From positions 1-42,415 of the forward strand of contig CAQWMM010000014.1 of the NCBI GenBank assembly GCA_948907985.1: DNA of 42,415 nucleotides, given 5' to 3'. A model generated the notes under the pieces. The model made no database searches. It worked only from the letters and a program-made list of their open reading frames with translations, and was not told the DNA's origin. Positions 32,988 through 40,028 of this stretch are shown piece after piece. Numbering within the stretch: position 1 is the stretch's first letter; every line of letters begins with the position of its first letter. The DNA comes from an uncultured Bacillota bacterium (lineage in GTDB: Bacteria; Bacillota; Dehalobacteriia; UBA4068; UBA4997). Position numbers and translations under genes: made by a program.

Positions 32988-33401
32988 ATGTGGTTTTGGT
33001 TTGCGCTGGGATCTGCTGTATTTGCCGCGCTTACATCCATTTTGGCAAAAATTGGAATAGAGGGCGTTAATTCTAACCTGGCGACAGCTTTACGCACTGT
33101 GGTTGTTGTTTTTATGGCCTGGGGAATGGTTTTTCTGACAAATACGCAGGACGGAATATTCGATGTTAGCAAAAAAAGCTGGTTGTTTCTGATTTTGTCC
33201 GGTCTGGCGACAGGAGCATCGTGGCTCTGTTATTACAAAGCATTGCAGATTGGCGAGGCGTCTAAGGTCGTGCCGATTGATAAGTTGAGCGTGGTATTGA
33301 CATTGGTGCTGGCTTTTGTATTTTTGCATGAAAAATTTACAATACATTCGGCTATTGGCTGCCTGTTGATTGGCGCTGGTACGTTGTTAATGGTTTTGTA
33401 A
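32988..33401 (+). CDS. Half-size EamA/DMT family membrane protein
   Basis: The 137-residue product holds a single EamA repeat of about five membrane helices (FALGSAVFAALTSILAKIGIEGVNSNLATALRTVVVVFMAWGMVF, then LSGLATGASWLCYYKALQIGEASKVVPIDKLSVVLTLVLAFVFLHEKFT). Usual DMT transporters have two repeats of about 280-300 residues in total, but stand-alone halves of this size occur in Firmicutes and presumably dimerise. Substrate unknown. The ribosome binding site before the ATG at 32988 is weak. Confidence 0.85.
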   Translation: MWFWFALGSAVFAALTSILAKIGIEGVNSNLATALRTVVVVFMAWGMVFLTNTQDGIFDVSKKSWLFLILSGLATGASWLCYYKALQIGEASKVVPIDKLSVVLTLVLAFVFLHEKFTIHSAIGCLLIGAGTLLMVL

Positions 33402-33481
33402 ATTGTGCTTTTGTGGTATGGCAAAATAAACTCACACGGATAATTTGGCTTAAATTGCAGTTAAAACAAATAAAATTGTAA

Positions 33482-33487
33482 TATAAT
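33482..33487 (+). promoter_or_regulatory. -10 box before the transaldolase-like gene
   Basis: A perfect TATAAT, 22 nt before the start. A TTGCAG at 33455-33460 is 21 nt away, too far for a standard -35, so the upstream half is uncertain. Confidence 0.45.
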
Positions 33488-33508
33488 TTTAATGGGAGGG
33501 GTTCGCAA

Positions 33509-34162
33509 ATGAAGTTTTTTATTGATACAGCTAATGTTGATGAGATCCGCAAAGCCAATGATATGGGCTTTATCTGCGGCGTAACCACCAATCCGTCGCT
33601 GATTGCTAAAGAAGGGCGGGATTTTAACCAGGTGATTGCCGAGATTGCCTCGATTGTCGACGGGCCGATCAGCGGCGAGGTTAAAGCCACCACCACCGAG
33701 GCGGCGGGCATGATCGAAGAGGGCCGGGAGATTGCTAAAATTCACCCCAATATGGTAGTGAAAATCCCGATGACCGGCGAGGGCTTAAAAGCGGTTAAGG
33801 TGCTTTCTGCCGAGGGTGTTAAAACCAATGTAACGCTGGTATTTACTGCGGCCCAGGCGCTGCTGGCGGCCAGAGCCGGCGCGACTTTTGTTTCGCCGTT
33901 TTTAGGGCGTTTGGATGATATTTCTGTACCCGGCTTGGATCTTATTCAGGATATTGCGGATATTTTTGCGCTGCATGATATAAAGACTGAAATTATTGCG
34001 GCCAGTATTCGCCATCCTATTCATGTTATCGACTGCGCCAAGGCCGGCGCGGATATTGCCACCGTTCCTTACAAGGTGTTTGAACAAATGCTGAAACACC
34101 CGCTGACCGACGCCGGGATTGAGAAATTCCAGGCCGATTATCGGGCGGTTTTTGGCGAATAA
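33509..34162 (+). CDS. Transaldolase / fructose-6-phosphate aldolase family
   Basis: The 217-residue length marks the small transaldolase subfamily, which includes fructose-6-phosphate aldolase and the short transaldolases of Bacillota. MKFFIDTANVDEIRKANDMGFICGVTTNPSLIAKEGRDF, VVKIPMTGEGLKAV (Schiff-base lysine), GVKTNVTLVFTAAQALLAARAGATFVSPFLGRLDD and AASIRHPIHVIDCAKAGADIATVPYKVFEQMLKHPLTDAGIEKFQADY are all conserved. It would link glycolysis with the pentose phosphate pathway; whether it transfers or simply cleaves is not decidable here. GGGAGG precedes the ATG. Confidence 0.93.
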   Translation: MKFFIDTANVDEIRKANDMGFICGVTTNPSLIAKEGRDFNQVIAEIASIVDGPISGEVKATTTEAAGMIEEGREIAKIHPNMVVKIPMTGEGLKAVKVLSAEGVKTNVTLVFTAAQALLAARAGATFVSPFLGRLDDISVPGLDLIQDIADIFALHDIKTEIIAASIRHPIHVIDCAKAGADIATVPYKVFEQMLKHPLTDAGIEKFQADYRAVFGE

Positions 34163-34176
34163 TTACGGCTTGATAT

Positions 34177-34225
34177 TAATGGCTAGGAGGGCTTCGGGCT
34201 GATCAGGGCCTTTTCTTAGCCATTA
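34177..34225 (+). promoter_or_regulatory. Hairpin leader of the 34252 gene
   Basis: TAATGGCTAGGA (34177-34188) pairs with TCTTAGCCATTA (34214-34225) with one G-U pair, enclosing 25 nt. It ends 11 nt before AAAGGAGGTG and has no T-run, so it looks like a 5' leader structure more than a terminator for the aldolase gene. Confidence 0.5.
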
Positions 34226-34251
34226 GTTATTATAAAAAGGAGGTGTTTTCT

Positions 34252-35199
34252 ATGCAGGTTTCGCAAACGCAGGCTGCGCGGCAGTACATAGCTGTCAGCA
34301 AGACCGCGCAGACCGCTGAATCTGTGGAGAAATTGAAGGAGCAGGAACAAAACCAAACCAACGGAAACAGCGCTAAAACTGATAAAGTGGAATTGAGCGC
34401 TTATGCTAAAATTGGCAGCATGAGCGCCGATGAGCGCGCGGCGTTGGTGGAAAGTCTGAAGGCCGAACAGGAAATGCAGATGGAACGTTTTGTCGATATG
34501 TTGGCCGGAATTTTTAACAAGCAGGGCATGACGGCGGCTGCTGCGCAAAACGACAGCTTTTGGCAGATGTTTGCCAGCGGTGATTTGACGGTGGACGCCA
34601 AGACAAAGGCGGACGCGCAGGCGGCCATCGCGGAAGACGGTTATTGGGGCGTTAAACAGACCTCGGAACGCATTTTCTCCATGGCGCTGGCATTGGCCGG
34701 CGATAATGAAGAGATGATGCAGAAGATGCAGGCGGCGGTGGAAAAAGGCTTTGGTCAGGCCACAAAAGCCTGGGGTTCTAAACTTCCGTCGATTACGGAC
34801 GATACTTTGGCGGCTGTTAATCAGCTTTTCAGCGATTATTACGCGCAAAAGGCGGAAACGCCGCCGGAGGAATCGGAGGAAACCAAACCGGCCGAGGAGG
34901 AGGACGCGGACAATACCGAGACATCGCAGGGCGGCTCGGTCGGTATCAATGCGGGTAAACTGGCGCGTATGCTCGCCTCGGCCAAGACGCGCTCGCAGGT
35001 GCAGCAGGTTATGGCGATGATTCAGTCAGAGCTCAAGGAGTGCGAAGCTGGGAAAGCGCAAGGTCTGGAAGTAGACGAGGCCTCAGTTAAGGCGGCGGAA
35101 CAGCTTTTGGAGCAGGCTAACTCTCGCATGGGCGGCGCAGAAAACCGCGAGGCTACGCCGGAGGAGGAAATGGCCGCCATGCTGGCCTCGCTGATGTAG
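34252..35199 (+). CDS. Conserved-looking protein of unknown function, Ala/Glu-rich
   Basis: A 315-residue product; the ATG at 34252 is 7 nt after AAAGGAGGTG, and an in-frame GTG at 34243 overlaps that site. It has no signal peptide or membrane segment. The N-terminal part is Gln/Thr-rich. Residues about 60-200 form a helical domain (SMSADERAALVESLKAEQEMQMERF, NDSFWQMFASGDLTVDAKTKADAQAAIAEDGYWGVKQTSERIFSMALALAGDNEEMMQKM, KGFGQATKAWGSKLPSITDDTLAAVNQLFSDYY) that I believe recurs in hypothetical clostridial proteins. An acidic linker follows, then a second helical segment (KLARMLASAKTRSQVQQVMAMIQSELKECEAGKAQG). I do not recognise a function. It is monocistronic and bounded by a leader hairpin and a terminator. 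Confidence 0.7.
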   Translation: MQVSQTQAARQYIAVSKTAQTAESVEKLKEQEQNQTNGNSAKTDKVELSAYAKIGSMSADERAALVESLKAEQEMQMERFVDMLAGIFNKQGMTAAAAQNDSFWQMFASGDLTVDAKTKADAQAAIAEDGYWGVKQTSERIFSMALALAGDNEEMMQKMQAAVEKGFGQATKAWGSKLPSITDDTLAAVNQLFSDYYAQKAETPPEESEETKPAEEEDADNTETSQGGSVGINAGKLARMLASAKTRSQVQQVMAMIQSELKECEAGKAQGLEVDEASVKAAEQLLEQANSRMGGAENREATPEEEMAAMLASLM

Positions 35200-35225
35200 G
35201 CTGGCCGGATAACTGGTTTTGGCAA

Positions 35226-35259
35226 AAACAACTCTCCTGTTGAAGCAGGGGAGTTGTTT
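35226..35259 (+). terminator. Terminator after the unknown 34252 gene
   Basis: AAACAACTCTCCTG (35226-35239) pairs with CAGGGGAGTTGTTT (35246-35259), one G-U pair. The T-run is short. Its right arm overlaps the -35 of the next promoter. Confidence 0.75.
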
Positions 35260-35282
35260 GTTCAATGGCGCACTGTTATAAT
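35254..35282 (+). promoter_or_regulatory. Promoter of the 31-residue peptide gene
   Basis: TTGTTT (35254-35259), 17-nt spacer, perfect TATAAT (35277-35282) with extended TG (35274-35275). Confidence 0.8.
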
Positions 35283-35323
35283 GAGCTGACCGATAAATCG
35301 AAATTCTACAGGAGGAATGAAGT

Positions 35324-35419
35324 GTGGTTAGTGAATTTTTGGAAGCAGCATTTCCGTGGATTTTAATTGGTTTATTTGTAGCTATCAGTTGTTCTCTTAT
35401 GAGCAAAAAAGAGAAATAA
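35324..35419 (+). CDS. Small membrane peptide, 31 residues
   Basis: GTG at 35324 is preceded by GGAGG (35311-35315, spacing 8) and by its own well-formed promoter about 40 nt upstream. The product begins MVSEFLEAAFPWILIGLFVA and ends CSLMSKKEK: an acidic start, one membrane helix of about 18 residues and a basic tail, which predicts a single-span peptide with the C-terminus inside. Two other starts in the same stretch (ATG at 35317, GTG at 35322) run quickly into stops. No relative is identified with confidence. Its size, charge pattern and promoter make it likely to be real, for example a regulator of a membrane complex or a toxin; no antitoxin gene or antisense promoter is apparent. Confidence 0.65.
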   Translation: MVSEFLEAAFPWILIGLFVAISCSLMSKKEK

Positions 35420-35625
35420 ATTCTGATTTATTGCGCACTCTGGGAATAATTTCCTTAAAATTATCGTCTTTGGCCGTAGAAAACGGCGGCGTTTGTTTGC
35501 ATAATTCATTGATTATTCTCAAAAAATTCTGCTGATGTTCGTATAGATTTCACATTGAGTATTTAAGATATAGTTATACAAAATCCTATTAAATAAGAAC
35601 AGTGATCTTCAGGAGGAAATTTTTA

Positions 35626-37449
35626 ATGAACAACAGCAAAAACAAATTGGCTGCGGTGTTGCTGGCGCTGCTGCTGGTGTGCGCCGCCTGTTCGGCGGAG
35701 GAGAAGGCAGACTTTAGCAATTCCAAAGTCGTTGGGTTGATTACGGAAATTGACGGCAGCAAGGTTACTTTGCAGCTGGGGGAGTTGGTGGAGCAGGAGC
35801 CGCCCGCCAAGCCGGAGGGCGCCGCTGGCAGCGAGCCGCCCGCTAACAAGCCGGACAGTGCGCCCGGCGGACTTGAGCCGCCCGCTAAGCCGGAGGAGAG
35901 CGGACAAAATGAGAGTAAACCAACCATGCAGCTGCAAAACAGCGGCAGCGCGCAGGCCCTGATTATTCCGCAGGTGGCGGAGGGCGGCAAACAGCCGGAT
36001 ATGCTGACGTTGGATAATGAATCGGTTAATAGCCTGCCGGAAGCGCCGGCCGGCGGCAAACCAAATTCGCTTTATAGCTTTAAAGCCGGTCAGGAGAGCG
36101 CCACCTTTGATTTGGACGGCGCAGAGGTGAGCGTGGAAGAACCGATGCAGACCAGAGCGGGCAGTTTGGCCGAGCTGGCGGCCGGGGATATTCTGGAGTT
36201 GGAAATTGGCGAGAAAAACCGGGTTTTGACAGTTACCGTGAAAAACTCCGGCAGTACCAGCATGGGCGGAACGGTGGAGCAGGGAACATCGGCTAATTTG
36301 CTGGCGGAGGACGGCATTGTTACTGGCCAGACCTATACCAGTTCCGGTGATGACGAAAATGCCCTGCGCGTGGACAGCGCCTTTGTATCGCTGGTGGAGG
36401 CGGAGGTGCAGAAAACGGACGGCGCGTCGTCCAGTACGGAGTCCGGCGACTTTTACGGCCAGAACGCCGCGCTGCTGGCCACTAACGGCGCTATGCTGAC
36501 TATTGATAAAAGCAAAATCACCTCCAACGCGCCCAATGGCAACGGGGTTTTCAGCTATGGCGACGGCACGGTGGTTTCGATCAGCGACTCCAGCATTGTT
36601 ACCAGCGGTAACAATTCCGGCGGTTTGCAGACCACCGGCGGGGCGACCATGAACGCGGTTAATCTGTCGATTGAAACCGCCGGCAATTCCTCGGCGGCGA
36701 TTCGTTCCGACCGGGGCGGCGGCACGGTGAATGTGATCGGCGGCAACTACATCAGCCGCGGCTATAACTCGCCGGCAGTTTATTCCACCGCTGATATTAC
36801 GGTGATGAACGCCAATCTTAACGCGGAAAATTCCGAGGCTCTGGTGATTGAGGGCCGAAATTCAATTAAACTGCTGGATTGCACGGTCAGCGGCAGAATG
36901 AGCCTGGATAAAGGGGCCAGTTCGGATGAGAATCTGCATAATGTGATGATTTATCAGTCTATGTCGGGCGACGCGGAGGTTGGCACTTCGGAGTTTTCGG
37001 CCCAGGGTGGGAGTATCACCGGGCAAAGCGGCGATCTGTTTTATGTTACCAATACCCATTGTCTGCTGACACTGGACGACGTGGCGCTGGATAACCAGGC
37101 GGAGGGGCAGCTTTTGCGGGTTTGCGGCAACAGCGCCCGGCACGGCTGGGGCAAGGCTGGCAGCAACGGCGCGCAGGTGGAGTTTTTGGCTAAACACCAG
37201 CAGATGCAGGGCGAAATCACAGTGGATTCGATCTCCAGTCTGGATTTGCAGCTGACCGAGGGCAGCGTCTTCACCGGTACGCTGAATATCGTACCCAACG
37301 CCCAGGGCGGCAATGACGGTTCGGTGGCGCTGAATGTGGTGATTGATGCAGACAGCGTTTGGAACCTGACCGGCGATTGTGTGATTAGCAGTTTGGAAAA
37401 TAAAGGTACAATTAATTATAACGGCTATAAAATATCTACTAATGGTTAA
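35626..37449 (+). CDS. Secreted lipoprotein with Pro-rich stalk and right-handed beta-helix
   Basis: The ATG at 35626 follows AGGAGG (35611-35616) with normal spacing; an in-frame GTG at 35602 has no site. The 607-residue product has a lipobox (LLVCAAC, Cys about 22), a beta-like segment, then a Pro/Glu/Lys-rich stalk with recurring PPAKPE units (about residues 55-105). From about 275 to the end it has a run of short strand-turn repeats rich in G, N, S and T (for example NGAMLTIDKSKITSNAPNGN, TVVSISDSSIVTSGNNSG, STADITVMNANLNAENSEAL), the signature of a right-handed parallel beta-helix. Such proteins are often adhesins or glycan-binding or -cleaving proteins; no catalytic residues can be pointed to. 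Monocistronic with a terminator downstream. Confidence 0.8.
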   Translation: MNNSKNKLAAVLLALLLVCAACSAEEKADFSNSKVVGLITEIDGSKVTLQLGELVEQEPPAKPEGAAGSEPPANKPDSAPGGLEPPAKPEESGQNESKPTMQLQNSGSAQALIIPQVAEGGKQPDMLTLDNESVNSLPEAPAGGKPNSLYSFKAGQESATFDLDGAEVSVEEPMQTRAGSLAELAAGDILELEIGEKNRVLTVTVKNSGSTSMGGTVEQGTSANLLAEDGIVTGQTYTSSGDDENALRVDSAFVSLVEAEVQKTDGASSSTESGDFYGQNAALLATNGAMLTIDKSKITSNAPNGNGVFSYGDGTVVSISDSSIVTSGNNSGGLQTTGGATMNAVNLSIETAGNSSAAIRSDRGGGTVNVIGGNYISRGYNSPAVYSTADITVMNANLNAENSEALVIEGRNSIKLLDCTVSGRMSLDKGASSDENLHNVMIYQSMSGDAEVGTSEFSAQGGSITGQSGDLFYVTNTHCLLTLDDVALDNQAEGQLLRVCGNSARHGWGKAGSNGAQVEFLAKHQQMQGEITVDSISSLDLQLTEGSVFTGTLNIVPNAQGGNDGSVALNVVIDADSVWNLTGDCVISSLENKGTINYNGYKISTNG

Positions 37450-37452
37450 GCA

Positions 37453-37488
37453 AAAAGCGGCTGCTGAATTTGGCAGTCGCTTTTGTTT
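37453..37488 (+). terminator. Terminator after the beta-helix lipoprotein gene
   Basis: AAAAGCGGCTGC (37453-37464) pairs with GCAGTCGCTTTT (37473-37484), one G-U pair, ending in T residues. Confidence 0.85.
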
Positions 37489-37518
37489 AGAGGAGGCCGC
37501 CAGCGTCCCGCAAAAAAG

Positions 37519-37608
37519 ATGTGGACTTTTGACCGGGATGGGACGCGCTTAATTCCCCGGGATGAGCGGGAGCAATATTTGGCGCAGATTAAGCGTTTAT
37601 ATAATTAA
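37519..37608 (+). pseudogene. Short frame, possible C-terminal gene remnant
   Basis: ATG at 37519 opens a 29-codon frame beginning MWTFDRDGTRLIPRDEREQY and ending QIKRLYN. It lies between two terminators. The frame is open a little further upstream but I see no good ribosome binding site at spacing from this ATG. The W, FD..G and PRDEREQY pattern is protein-like, not random, so it may be the tail of a lost gene. I do not recognise the family. Confidence 0.3.
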
Positions 37609-37619
37609 TGACCAATAAA

Positions 37620-37662
37620 CGCTGCCCCGTTCCTTTAGTCGGAACGGCAGCGCACTGTTTTT
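37620..37662 (+). terminator. Hairpin with T-run downstream of the remnant
   Basis: CGCTGCCCCGTTCC pairs with GGAACGGCAGCG, with bulged C residues, loop of 7, then CACTGTTTTTG. Confidence 0.65.
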
Positions 37663-37700
37663 GCCCCAAAGTGGCGACTGGTTGAAAAGTTTCAGGCAAT

Positions 37701-37733
37701 AAAATAACCGCTCTGCAAGAGAGCGGTTATTTT
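37701..37733. terminator. Bidirectional terminator at the 3' end of the tRNA operon
   Basis: A perfect 14-bp stem, AAAATAACCGCTCT (37701-37714) with AGAGCGGTTATTTT (37720-37733). Read on the minus strand it lies 28 nt after tRNA-Gly and ends in U-rich sequence. Confidence 0.85.
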
Positions 37734-37761
37734 ATGTGAAAGGAATCAAAAAGTGAAATTT

Positions 37762-37836
37762 TGGAGCGGGCAAAGAGATTCGAACTCTCGACTTCCACCT
37801 TGGCAAGGTGGCACTCTACCACTGAGTTATACCCGC
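37762..37836 (-). tRNA. tRNA-Gly (GCC)
   Basis: Minus-strand cloverleaf of 75 nt including encoded CCA. The acceptor starts GCGGGTA, the D arm has CTCAGTGGTAGAG, the anticodon loop is TTGCCAA and the T arm contains GTTCGAATC. Last gene of a Val-Asp-Phe-Gly operon. Confidence 0.97.
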
Positions 37837-37837
37837 A

Positions 37838-37913
<76 letters not shown>

Positions 37914-37918
37914 GATTA

Positions 37919-37995
37919 TGGCGACGCAGATGGGGCTCGAACCCACGACCTCCAGCGTGACAGGCTGGCGTTCTAACCAACTGAACTACTGCGCC
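37919..37995 (-). tRNA. tRNA-Asp (GTC)
   Basis: Minus strand, 77 nt with encoded CCA. GGCGCAGTAGTTCAGTTGGT start, anticodon loop CTGTCAC, T arm GTTCGAGCC. Confidence 0.97.
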
Positions 37996-38002
37996 AGATA
38001 AG

Positions 38003-38078
<76 letters not shown>

Positions 38079-38098
38079 ACATCGCAACGGCGTTATTT

Positions 38099-38127
38099 AT
38101 TATATCACTAAAACCAAGATTTGTCAA
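38099..38127 (-). promoter_or_regulatory. Consensus promoter P1 of the tRNA operon
   Basis: On the minus strand, TTGACA (38127-38122), 17-nt spacer, TATAAT (38104-38099): a perfect sigma-A consensus, 21 nt before tRNA-Val. Confidence 0.93.
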
Positions 38128-38205
38128 TACCTTTTTTTAGTTTTTTTAGCGCCGAGGCTTGGCTGACATCCTTGATTGCTCAGGGCAATTAACGATTGCT
38201 TGATT

Positions 38206-38234
38206 ATTTTAACTCATAATGACGAGTTTGTCAA
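38206..38234 (-). promoter_or_regulatory. Second promoter P2 upstream of the tRNA operon, with a spacer dyad
   Basis: On the minus strand, TTGACA (38234-38229), 17-nt spacer, TAAAAT (38211-38206). The spacer contains AACTC-7 nt-GAGTT, an inverted repeat that would lie under RNA polymerase. The 38128-38328 gap holds this, nothing gene-like, and the endonuclease III terminator. Confidence 0.65.
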
Positions 38235-38275
38235 GGGCTTTTTATAAAAAAGTTTAAATTTTTTGTAAAAATTTA

Positions 38276-38305
38276 CCTGGCCGCTTTTGGTAAAAGGCGG
38301 CCAGG
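38276..38305 (-). terminator. Terminator after endonuclease III
   Basis: CCTGGCCGCTTTT (38276-38288) pairs with AAAAGGCGGCCAGG (38292-38305) with one bulge. Reading the minus strand it is followed by a U-rich stretch. Confidence 0.75.
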
Positions 38306-38328
38306 CTATGTGCGTTTACCGGTATTGA

Positions 38329-38955
38329 CTAAATCAGCTGTGGGCAAAGCCCCGCCAGCGGGCATTCTGAACACTTGGGCCGGCGCGAATCGCAAATGCG
38401 GCGGCCGTGCCAGATAAACCAGTGGTGCGCTTTGGCCCAATCTTCCCGGGGGATTAAAGCGCAAAGATCAGCCTCTACGGCATCCGGCGTTTTGCCCTGG
38501 CTGAAGCCCAGGCGGTGCGCCACCCGGAAAATATGCGTGTCCACCGCCAGCGCCGGCAGGCCAAAGCCCACGCTTAGTACCACGTTGGCGGTTTTGCGCC
38601 CCACGCCGGGCAGTTTAATCAATTCTTCTCTTGTATTGGGCACCTGGCCGCCGTATTCATTCAGCAGCAGCTGCGTAGCGGCAATGATGTTTTTGGCTTT
38701 GTTTTTATACAGGCCGCAGGTGTGGATGCGCTCTTCCAGTTCCGGCACCGAAAGCTGCGCCATGGCCTCCGGCGTGCCGCAGTCCGCAAAAAGTTGGCGG
38801 GTGATTTTATTAACCTGATTATCATTGGTCTGGGCCGAGAGCATCACCGCCACCAAAAGCTGGTAGACGGAGGCGTACTCCAGGGCGGGGCCGTCGTTGG
38901 CGTAAACCTTGGCCATAATTTGCAGGATCTCTGCGGCGTTATCGGGCCGGCTCAT
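38329..38955 (-). CDS. nth: Endonuclease III
   Basis: The 208-residue base-excision repair glycosylase/AP lyase. It has the helix-hairpin-helix LPGVGRKTANVVLSVGF with the catalytic lysine, the following aspartate in VDTHIFRVAHRLG, and a C-terminal [4Fe-4S] loop with Cys-x6-Cys-x2-Cys-x5-Cys spacing (CDSRRPKCSECPLAGLC). MLSAQTNDNQVNKIT is also characteristic. The start overlaps the stop of the upstream UPF0173 gene by 4 nt (ATGA), so both are probably one transcript. Confidence 0.97.
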   Translation of the reverse strand: MSRPDNAAEILQIMAKVYANDGPALEYASVYQLLVAVMLSAQTNDNQVNKITRQLFADCGTPEAMAQLSVPELEERIHTCGLYKNKAKNIIAATQLLLNEYGGQVPNTREELIKLPGVGRKTANVVLSVGFGLPALAVDTHIFRVAHRLGFSQGKTPDAVEADLCALIPREDWAKAHHWFIWHGRRICDSRRPKCSECPLAGLCPQLI

Positions 38956-39632
38956 ATTTCTGTATGCTCGCCGGGCTCCAAGATATGGCAGCAGGCGCCG
39001 GGCAGTTTGGCTTCCAGACGCTGCTTAAACTGTGCCGCGTCTTGTTGCAGCAGAGGGAAAGTGTTGTAATGAATCGGCAGGTAGTTTTTGGCTCGCAGCC
39101 ACTCGGCGGCAATCAGCGCGTCGTCTGGCCCCATGGTATAGAAGTCGCCGATCGGCAGAAAAGCCCAATCCAGCCCGTGCGGCGCGATCACCTGCTGCAT
39201 ATCGCCAAACAGGGCGGTATCGCCGGCGTGATAGAAACAAAGGCCGTCCAGCCAGAAGATGAAACCAACCGGCAGGCCGACTGCTGATCCGTCCGGCAGG
39301 TGCGAACTATGCCAGGCCGGAACCAGTTTTACCTTAAAGCCGTCAGCGAAGGTATAAGAGCCGCCCAGGTTCATACCCAGCGCCTCCACGCCCTGTTTGC
39401 CAAACCAGTTGGCCAATTCCACCATCGCCACAACCTGCGCTCCGGTGCGTTTGGCAATTTCCACCGCGTCCCCCAGGTGGTCGCCATGGCCGTGGGTTAC
39501 CAGCAGATAATCGGCCTCGGCTGCCTCGGCCGTCAGGCTGGCCGCCGGATTGCCGGACAGGTATGGATCAATCAGGATTTTTTTGCTGCCGGCAACGCCG
39601 ACGCAGGCATGGCCGAAAAATTCAATTTTCAT
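38952..39632 (-). CDS. UPF0173-type metal-dependent hydrolase (metallo-beta-lactamase fold)
   Basis: The 226-residue protein starts MKIEFFGHACVGVAGSKKILIDPYLSGNP and has the metal motif THGHGDHLGDAVEIAKRTGA, the LVPAWHSSHLPDG histidine loop, YHAGDTALFGDM, and a C-terminal PIHYNTFP, matching the YtkL/UPF0173 family. Biological substrate unknown. GAGGTG precedes the ATG, with a promoter 35 nt further upstream. It forms an operon with nth. Confidence 0.94.
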   Translation of the reverse strand: MKIEFFGHACVGVAGSKKILIDPYLSGNPAASLTAEAAEADYLLVTHGHGDHLGDAVEIAKRTGAQVVAMVELANWFGKQGVEALGMNLGGSYTFADGFKVKLVPAWHSSHLPDGSAVGLPVGFIFWLDGLCFYHAGDTALFGDMQQVIAPHGLDWAFLPIGDFYTMGPDDALIAAEWLRAKNYLPIHYNTFPLLQQDAAQFKQRLEAKLPGACCHILEPGEHTEI

Positions 39633-39666
39633 AAGTCAACACCTCGCTATAATATTTTATATTCAT

Positions 39667-39695
39667 ATTATAGCATTTAATTTACAGATTGTAAA
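39667..39695 (-). promoter_or_regulatory. Promoter of the UPF0173-nth operon
   Basis: On the minus strand, TTTACA (39695-39690), 17-nt spacer, TATAAT (39672-39667) with extended TG. Confidence 0.82.
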
Positions 39696-39702
39696 GACGG
39701 CG

Positions 39703-39936
39703 TTAAATCCGATAATTATAAAGCCAAAGCAGCAGGCCAACTACCTGAAAAAACAACACCAGCATCAGATACCAGCCCGGCGACCACATCAGATAGGCAA
39801 AGAGCATAAAAGCGGCCAGCGCCGAAACATACCAGGCGCCGCCCTTAAGCTTGCAGCAGCAGCGCTGATAAAAGTTGTTGGGGCGCAGGCAGTTGAAGTT
39901 GCTGCCGCTGAGCCCGTTAGAGAATTTTTTTAACAT
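39703..39936 (-). CDS. Small membrane protein of unknown function, 77 residues
   Basis: A good site (GAAGGTGA on the minus strand) lies before the ATG. The product has a Cys/Asn-rich N-terminus (NFNCLRPNNFYQRCCCKLKGG) and two closely spaced membrane segments (about 35-50 and 56-72), ending WLYNYRI. The three consecutive cysteines are unusual. Not recognised. It lies between the UPF0173 promoter and a second small membrane protein gene. Confidence 0.6.
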   Translation of the reverse strand: MLKKFSNGLSGSNFNCLRPNNFYQRCCCKLKGGAWYVSALAAFMLFAYLMWSPGWYLMLVLFFQVVGLLLWLYNYRI

Positions 39937-40028
39937 TTTTTCACCTTCGCCCGGATTTTAGCTTATTTGTTGCATTATATGTTAAAAACTGGCGTTGGTG
40001 CAGGATTTGGGGAAAATTTGGGCATATT

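Noticed and set aside
32988..33401. Truncated (pseudogene) EamA transporter
   Set aside because: Half-size EamA proteins of about this length are known as stand-alone genes and both ends of the repeat are intact.
36862..37197. Minus-strand frame inside the beta-helix gene
   Set aside because: No ribosome binding site and no recognisable protein features; it lies within a clear coding gene.
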